Shown piece after piece: positions 60,636 to 64,000 of a stretch of 64,000 nt of DNA. The notes under the pieces were generated by a model. It saw only the letters and a program-made list of their open reading frames with translations, did not search any database and was not told the DNA's origin. The stretch is from Roseibium limicola (GTDB lineage: Bacteria > Pseudomonadota > Alphaproteobacteria > Rhizobiales > Stappiaceae): contig NZ_JAFLNF010000008.1 of NCBI RefSeq assembly GCF_017313085.1, positions 202,741-266,740 of the forward strand. The letters are read 5' to 3'. Position 1 is the stretch's first letter. Every line of letters starts with the position of its first letter. The position numbers and the translations under genes are program-made.

Positions 60636-61567
60636 TAATTGAAGATCTTCTTGAAGTCGGCCAGCACGTCATCGCGAGCCGGTGCGCCCTCATTCGACAG
60701 CAGCTTCAGATCACCGATCAACGGGCGGTCGACCTTGATGTCCGTACGCGAGGGCATCAGGTTGACTTTGGCCACGGCCTTCTGGCCTTCCTCGGACAGA
60801 ACGTAATCGACGAATTGCTTCGCGTCGTCCTGGTTCTGGGAAGACTTGAGGATCATGATCGGGCGGGGAGCCACGACAGTCCCACTGGTCGGGAAGATCG
60901 CTTCGACGGTCTCGCCCTTGGCCGCTGCACTCATGGTGATGTAGTCAACGCCAGCAAAAACAGCCGCTTTTGCGCCCTGCAGAACCGGGTTCAACGCAGC
61001 CTTATTGGCACCGGCAACAATTGCGCCGTTGTCCTTGAGACCCTGCAAAACGTCGCTCATGTCGTTGGCAAGGAATGCTTCAACCAGCGTATATGTGCCA
61101 CCGGACGCGGCAGGATCTGGCAGAGTGACCAGGTCCTTGTATTCAGGCTTGGCAAGATCGGACCAATCGGCCGGCTTGGGCGTGCCGGATTGCGTGTTCC
61201 AGGCGATGATGAGACCGGCTACGCCCTGAGCAACCGCGCCTTCCATTTTCAGAAAGTCCGGAACTGTTTCAGCGTTCGGGCTCTCGTAGGGCAGCAAAAG
61301 ACCCTTGGCAGAAAAATCGGTAGCCGTGCCCCAGGATGCGGACACGACAACATCGGCAACAGGATTGGACGATTCAGCTTCCAGACGGGCCATAACCTTG
61401 CCGGTCGTTGCCTGGAAGACATTTGCCTTGATGCCGGTCTTCTCAGTGAAGCCTGCTGCCAGGTTTTTGATCAGAGCGCCAGGGCCAGCTGAGTAAACAG
61501 TCACGTCCGCCTGTGCGGCGGTCGAAGCCAGAAGGCCCATGACGAGGGCAAGAGATAAGCGTTTCAT
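60635..61567 (-). CDS. ABC transporter substrate-binding protein (Fe3+/2-aminoethylphosphonate type)
   Basis: 310 residues. Signal peptide MKRLSLALVMGLLAS...AQA, mature start DVTVYSAGPGALIKNLAAGF. ATTGKVMARLEAESSNPVADVVVSA is the common core of ferric, AEP and related type II binding proteins. The conserved Tyr pair of ferric-binding FbpA is not evident, so an organic anion such as 2-aminoethylphosphonate is favoured, with caution. ATG 61567 has GGAG upstream. Confidence 0.8.
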   Translation of the reverse strand: MKRLSLALVMGLLASTAAQADVTVYSAGPGALIKNLAAGFTEKTGIKANVFQATTGKVMARLEAESSNPVADVVVSASWGTATDFSAKGLLLPYESPNAETVPDFLKMEGAVAQGVAGLIIAWNTQSGTPKPADWSDLAKPEYKDLVTLPDPAASGGTYTLVEAFLANDMSDVLQGLKDNGAIVAGANKAALNPVLQGAKAAVFAGVDYITMSAAAKGETVEAIFPTSGTVVAPRPIMILKSSQNQDDAKQFVDYVLSEEGQKAVAKVNLMPSRTDIKVDRPLIGDLKLLSNEGAPARDDVLADFKKIFN

Positions 61568-61578
61568 GACAGTCTCCA

Positions 61579-62670
61579 TCAATGATGTGGGTCTGCAACC
61601 GGAAACCAGCGCAGGTCTTCAGGGGAAAAAGAGAGCTCAAGCACATCGCCTGCCCGCACAGGCGCTGGCGTCAGATGCCGGATGACATGATTGGTGCCGA
61701 CCACGCGCAGGGTCAGCGCCTGCCCGGTGCTGCGCACTTGAGCGCGCAGCACCTCGGTTTTCAGTTTGTTCGGACCGTTCGCGTCCAGTCTCAAGGCTTT
61801 TTCAGGCAGGAGAACCTGGGCCTCCGCGCCGCCGAACACGCCTGCGGGCAAACTCAGATCCGTGCCCTTGATCAGCCAGTTTTCCGCATCATGCAGCGCG
61901 GGCAGAAGACAGCCAAGGCGCAGGAACTCTGCAACGGCAGCGGTCTTGGGATGATCGACCAGCTCTGCTGGGGCCGCCAATTGCTCGACCCAGCCGCCGC
62001 GCATCACTGCCACATGATTGGCCAGTGTCAACGCTTCCGCATGGTCGTGCGTGACGTAGACGGCGCTGAGGTTGAGGTCGGCAACCAGATCCGCAATTTC
62101 TTCAACCATGGTTTCACGCAATTCGCGGTCAAGGTTGGAGAGTGGTTCATCGAACAAGACCAACGGCGGTTCGGCGACAATGGCCCGCGCAATGGCCACC
62201 CGTTGCTGCTGACCGCCCGAGAGATCGGAAGGACGCCGTTCGGCCATGGCCCCCAGCCCAACCCGGTCCAGTGCCCGGGTCACCCGGTCTTTGCACTCGC
62301 TTGCCCCGACACGCATCATTTCCAATGGAAAGGCGACGTTCCTGGCAACCGACATATGCGGCCAGAGCGCATAGTCCTGAAACACCATCCCAAGGCCACG
62401 TTTTTCGGGCGGCAAAGTGATCCCGGCTCGCGGAGCTGCCACCGTAGTACCCGCGATCTGGATCTGTCCCGCATCAGGAAGCAGCAGTCCGGAAATCAGC
62501 CGCAAAAGTGTCGTTTTCCCGCAACCCGAAGGCCCCAACAAGCCCAACACCTCACCTGCCGCGAGGTTCAAATCTATCTGATGCAAGACCTTTTCCGCTC
62601 CGTAACTCATGGACACGCCTTGCAACGACAGGGCGGGCGCACCGGACACGGCGGAGGACTTGCTGAACAT
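61579..62670 (-). CDS. ABC transporter ATP-binding protein (FbpC/PhnT-like)
   Basis: 363 residues with a TOBE domain at the C-terminus. Walker A GPSGCGKTT, Q-loop GMVFQDYALWPHMSV, signature LSGGQQQRVAIARAI, Walker B LVLFDEPLSNLD, H-loop VTHDHAEAL. First gene of the operon ATPase - binding protein - permease, with 11 bp to the next gene. A 7-bp inverted repeat and a Pho-like repeat lie just upstream. Confidence 0.9.
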   Translation of the reverse strand: MFSKSSAVSGAPALSLQGVSMSYGAEKVLHQIDLNLAAGEVLGLLGPSGCGKTTLLRLISGLLLPDAGQIQIAGTTVAAPRAGITLPPEKRGLGMVFQDYALWPHMSVARNVAFPLEMMRVGASECKDRVTRALDRVGLGAMAERRPSDLSGGQQQRVAIARAIVAEPPLVLFDEPLSNLDRELRETMVEEIADLVADLNLSAVYVTHDHAEALTLANHVAVMRGGWVEQLAAPAELVDHPKTAAVAEFLRLGCLLPALHDAENWLIKGTDLSLPAGVFGGAEAQVLLPEKALRLDANGPNKLKTEVLRAQVRSTGQALTLRVVGTNHVIRHLTPAPVRAGDVLELSFSPEDLRWFPVADPHH

Positions 62671-62703
62671 TATTTTTGCCGAACAGGGAAAGTGTGAAGA
62701 GAT

Positions 62704-62722
62704 AGGCGCTTCTAGAGCGCCT
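62704..62722. promoter_or_regulatory. Perfect inverted repeat upstream of the FbpC/PhnT-like gene
   Basis: AGGCGCT-TCTAG-AGCGCCT, 7-bp arms around a 5-bp centre, 33 bp upstream of the ATPase ATG. Suitable as a dimeric repressor operator or a 5'UTR hairpin. Confidence 0.5.
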
Positions 62723-62724
62723 CC

Positions 62725-62753
62725 ATGACACCCATGTAACTTTTACGTGTCAG
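62725..62753 (-). promoter_or_regulatory. Weak Pho-like triple repeat
   Basis: On the minus strand CTGACAC-GTAA-AAGTTAC-ATGG-GTGTCAT shows three heptamers at 11-bp periodicity; the outer two match CTGTCAT at five and six of seven positions, the middle one poorly. Adjacent to the start of the operon, about 55 bp upstream of its ATG. Confidence 0.35.
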
Positions 62754-62893
62754 TTCCATGAAGCTTGTCCGGCATCGGATTTAACGGTTACAACTGCGGA
62801 AATGTCAGCTTCATGCAGACCCGATGCCTCGACCCGTCATCGTATTTCTGCAAGGGTCGACCTTTCCTGCACCTTCCAGACAGTTTCCTTAAA

Positions 62894-63697
62894 ATGCCGA
62901 TGCGTCCTGACGAAACAGATGGTTCCAGCTCTTCCTTGAGAGAGAGAAAAAGCCGAGCCCGCCTGACACGGCCATGCCCTGCGAACGGCATCTACGCCAT
63001 CGGCGACGTCCATGGCTGTCTCGATCTTCTAAAAAAGCTGGAGGAGAAGATCATTGCCGACCGGAAGGACCCGGCAGAAGACACTTTGATCCTGTATCTG
63101 GGAGATCTCGTCGACCGAGGCCCGGACAGCAAGGGCGTCATCGACCACTGCCTGTCTCCCCTGCCCCCGGGGTTCGAGCGTATGAGCCTGTGCGGCAACC
63201 ACGATCAATTGTTTTATGAGTTCCTTTTGAACCCTAGCCTGGCAAGCGACTGGATCGCCTTTGGCGGCCAAGAAACCTTGATGTCCTACGGTGTGGACGT
63301 CGCTTCGCTTCTTTCCCGTTGCTCAGGCGAGGAAGGCTTCCGGTCGCTTTTAGGCGAAGCCATACCGAAGTCCCATTTTCGGTACCTGCAGGAGCTGCCT
63401 GTCGCCCTGACGACAGATCAAGCGCATTTCGTCCATGCTGGCATGCGCCCTGGCGTTTCCATGGCAGACCAGATCGATGATGACCTGATGTGGATCCGGG
63501 AAGAGTTTCTGGTAGCGCACCCCGCCTCCGACAGGCTGATCGTGCACGGACACACGCCAGCCCCGACTCCACAGCTCGGGCCGGACAGGATCGGGATCGA
63601 CACCAAGGCTGTCGGCAGCGGCCCATTGACGGCGGTCCACATTTATCATGGCTCACACCGCTTTCTCTCGGTTAGTCCGTGCGAGTACGGGCCCTGA
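62894..63697 (+). CDS. PPP-family metallophosphatase (serine/threonine phosphatase-like)
   Basis: 267 residues from ATG 62894; the start is uncertain because the frame is open from 62765 and no clear ribosome site is seen. The PPP signature is complete: YAIGDVHGCLDLL, YLGDLVDRGPDS, LCGNHDQLF, the metal His of HFVHAGMRPG and VHGHTP. Cytoplasmic, resembling bacterial PrpA/ApaH-like phosphatases. Divergent from the second ABC operon. Could dephosphorylate proteins, diadenosine tetraphosphate or small phosphoesters. Confidence 0.85.
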   Translation: MPMRPDETDGSSSSLRERKSRARLTRPCPANGIYAIGDVHGCLDLLKKLEEKIIADRKDPAEDTLILYLGDLVDRGPDSKGVIDHCLSPLPPGFERMSLCGNHDQLFYEFLLNPSLASDWIAFGGQETLMSYGVDVASLLSRCSGEEGFRSLLGEAIPKSHFRYLQELPVALTTDQAHFVHAGMRPGVSMADQIDDDLMWIREEFLVAHPASDRLIVHGHTPAPTPQLGPDRIGIDTKAVGSGPLTAVHIYHGSHRFLSVSPCEYGP

Positions 63698-63883
63698 CTG
63701 TCATCGAAGCGAATGTATTTGGAGCTACCTTCAGGCCATTTGTGATGCGTTCGCATACCGACCCGCAGTCGTGCCGGCTTGCCAAGGCAGAGCAGGACCA
63801 TTGCCACTGGCCCTCAATTGTTCCTCTGGCATGTGCGCAGGTCAGAGGCTTGCCGACCCTCTTCCACCAGTCTTCAGAACGTC

Positions 63884-63919
63884 AAAAAGCCCGCAGGATT
63901 TCTCCGTGCGGGCTTTTTT
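63884..63919. terminator. Bidirectional rho-independent terminator
   Basis: AAAAAGCCCGCA and TGCGGGCTTTTT form a 12-bp stem around GGATTTCTCCG, with T-runs on both strands. It lies 12 bp from the 3' end of tRNA-fMet and 186 bp after the phosphatase gene, and can end transcripts from both sides. 63698-63883 shows no gene. Confidence 0.85.
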
Positions 63920-63931
63920 GTGTTTTGTATT

Positions 63932-64000
<69 letters not shown>

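Overview
The window looks like a chromosomal segment of a free-living alphaproteobacterium. It is GC-rich (about 60% by eye), packed with ABC, TTT, MFS and DMT transporters and LysR/LacI/GntR/MarR regulators, and ends in an alphaproteobacterial-style initiator tRNA. The style suggests Hyphomicrobiales, perhaps Stappiaceae (Roseibium/Labrenzia-like); that placement is inference from gene content, not a computed phylogeny. No phage, CRISPR array or full-length transposase gene was seen.

Region 1 (1-17.8 kb) is mixed housekeeping and accessory: the 3' part of a gamma-glutamyltransferase-like gene, a LysR regulator, a 270-bp MITE-like element sitting in a CTAG site at the shared end of two convergent genes, a leucine-dehydrogenase-family gene, a fused DUF1007-NicO metal transporter behind a Zur-like palindrome, an intergenic cluster of palindromic repeats, a 2-hydroxyacid dehydrogenase, a PAS/GAF/GGDEF diguanylate cyclase, a LacI regulator, an OmpA lipoprotein, an L,D-transpeptidase, a DMT permease, ogt, chrA, a MarR regulator and two tandem NAD(P)H-quinone-reductase-like genes. 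Between ogt and chrA a diverged direct tandem duplication of about 620 bp has left two small membrane-protein genes and a truncated chrA start.

Region 2 (17.9-34 kb) holds a tight five-gene operon (NMT1-type ABC importer, cytosine-deaminase-like amidohydrolase, FAD oxidoreductase) divergent from RidA and an 8-oxoguanine-deaminase-like gene. This is probably uptake and breakdown of an N-heterocycle such as a purine or pyrimidine. Then come a zinc-ribbon metallopeptidase, two MFS permeases, a SprA-related protein, a creatininase-family hydrolase and a cystine-type polar amino-acid ABC transporter.

Region 3 (35-52.5 kb) is a catabolic island: an MFS/aldo-keto reductase pair with a divergent LysR, then a seven-gene operon (PPC-domain protein, TctC, TctB, TctA, COG3618 lactonase-like amidohydrolase, enolase-superfamily protein, 2-keto-4-pentenoate-hydratase-like protein), two paralogous iron-containing alcohol dehydrogenases, two LysR regulators, a cyclase-family hydrolase, an atypical SDR and an aldehyde dehydrogenase resembling 2-oxoglutarate-semialdehyde dehydrogenase. 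Together they read like a non-phosphorylative (Weimberg-like) sugar-acid pathway fed by a TTT importer. The enolase-family protein lacks the mandelate-racemase-type catalytic His and the second Lys, so its chemistry is open.

Region 4 (52.7-64 kb) looks like an organophosphorus acquisition island: a Ugp-like ABC importer with a GpdQ/CpdA-like phosphodiesterase behind a near-consensus Pho box, a PhnF/HutC-type GntR regulator, a second ABC importer of the Fe3+/2-aminoethylphosphonate class with a weaker Pho-like site, and a PPP-family phosphatase. The window closes with a terminator and a truncated tRNA-fMet.
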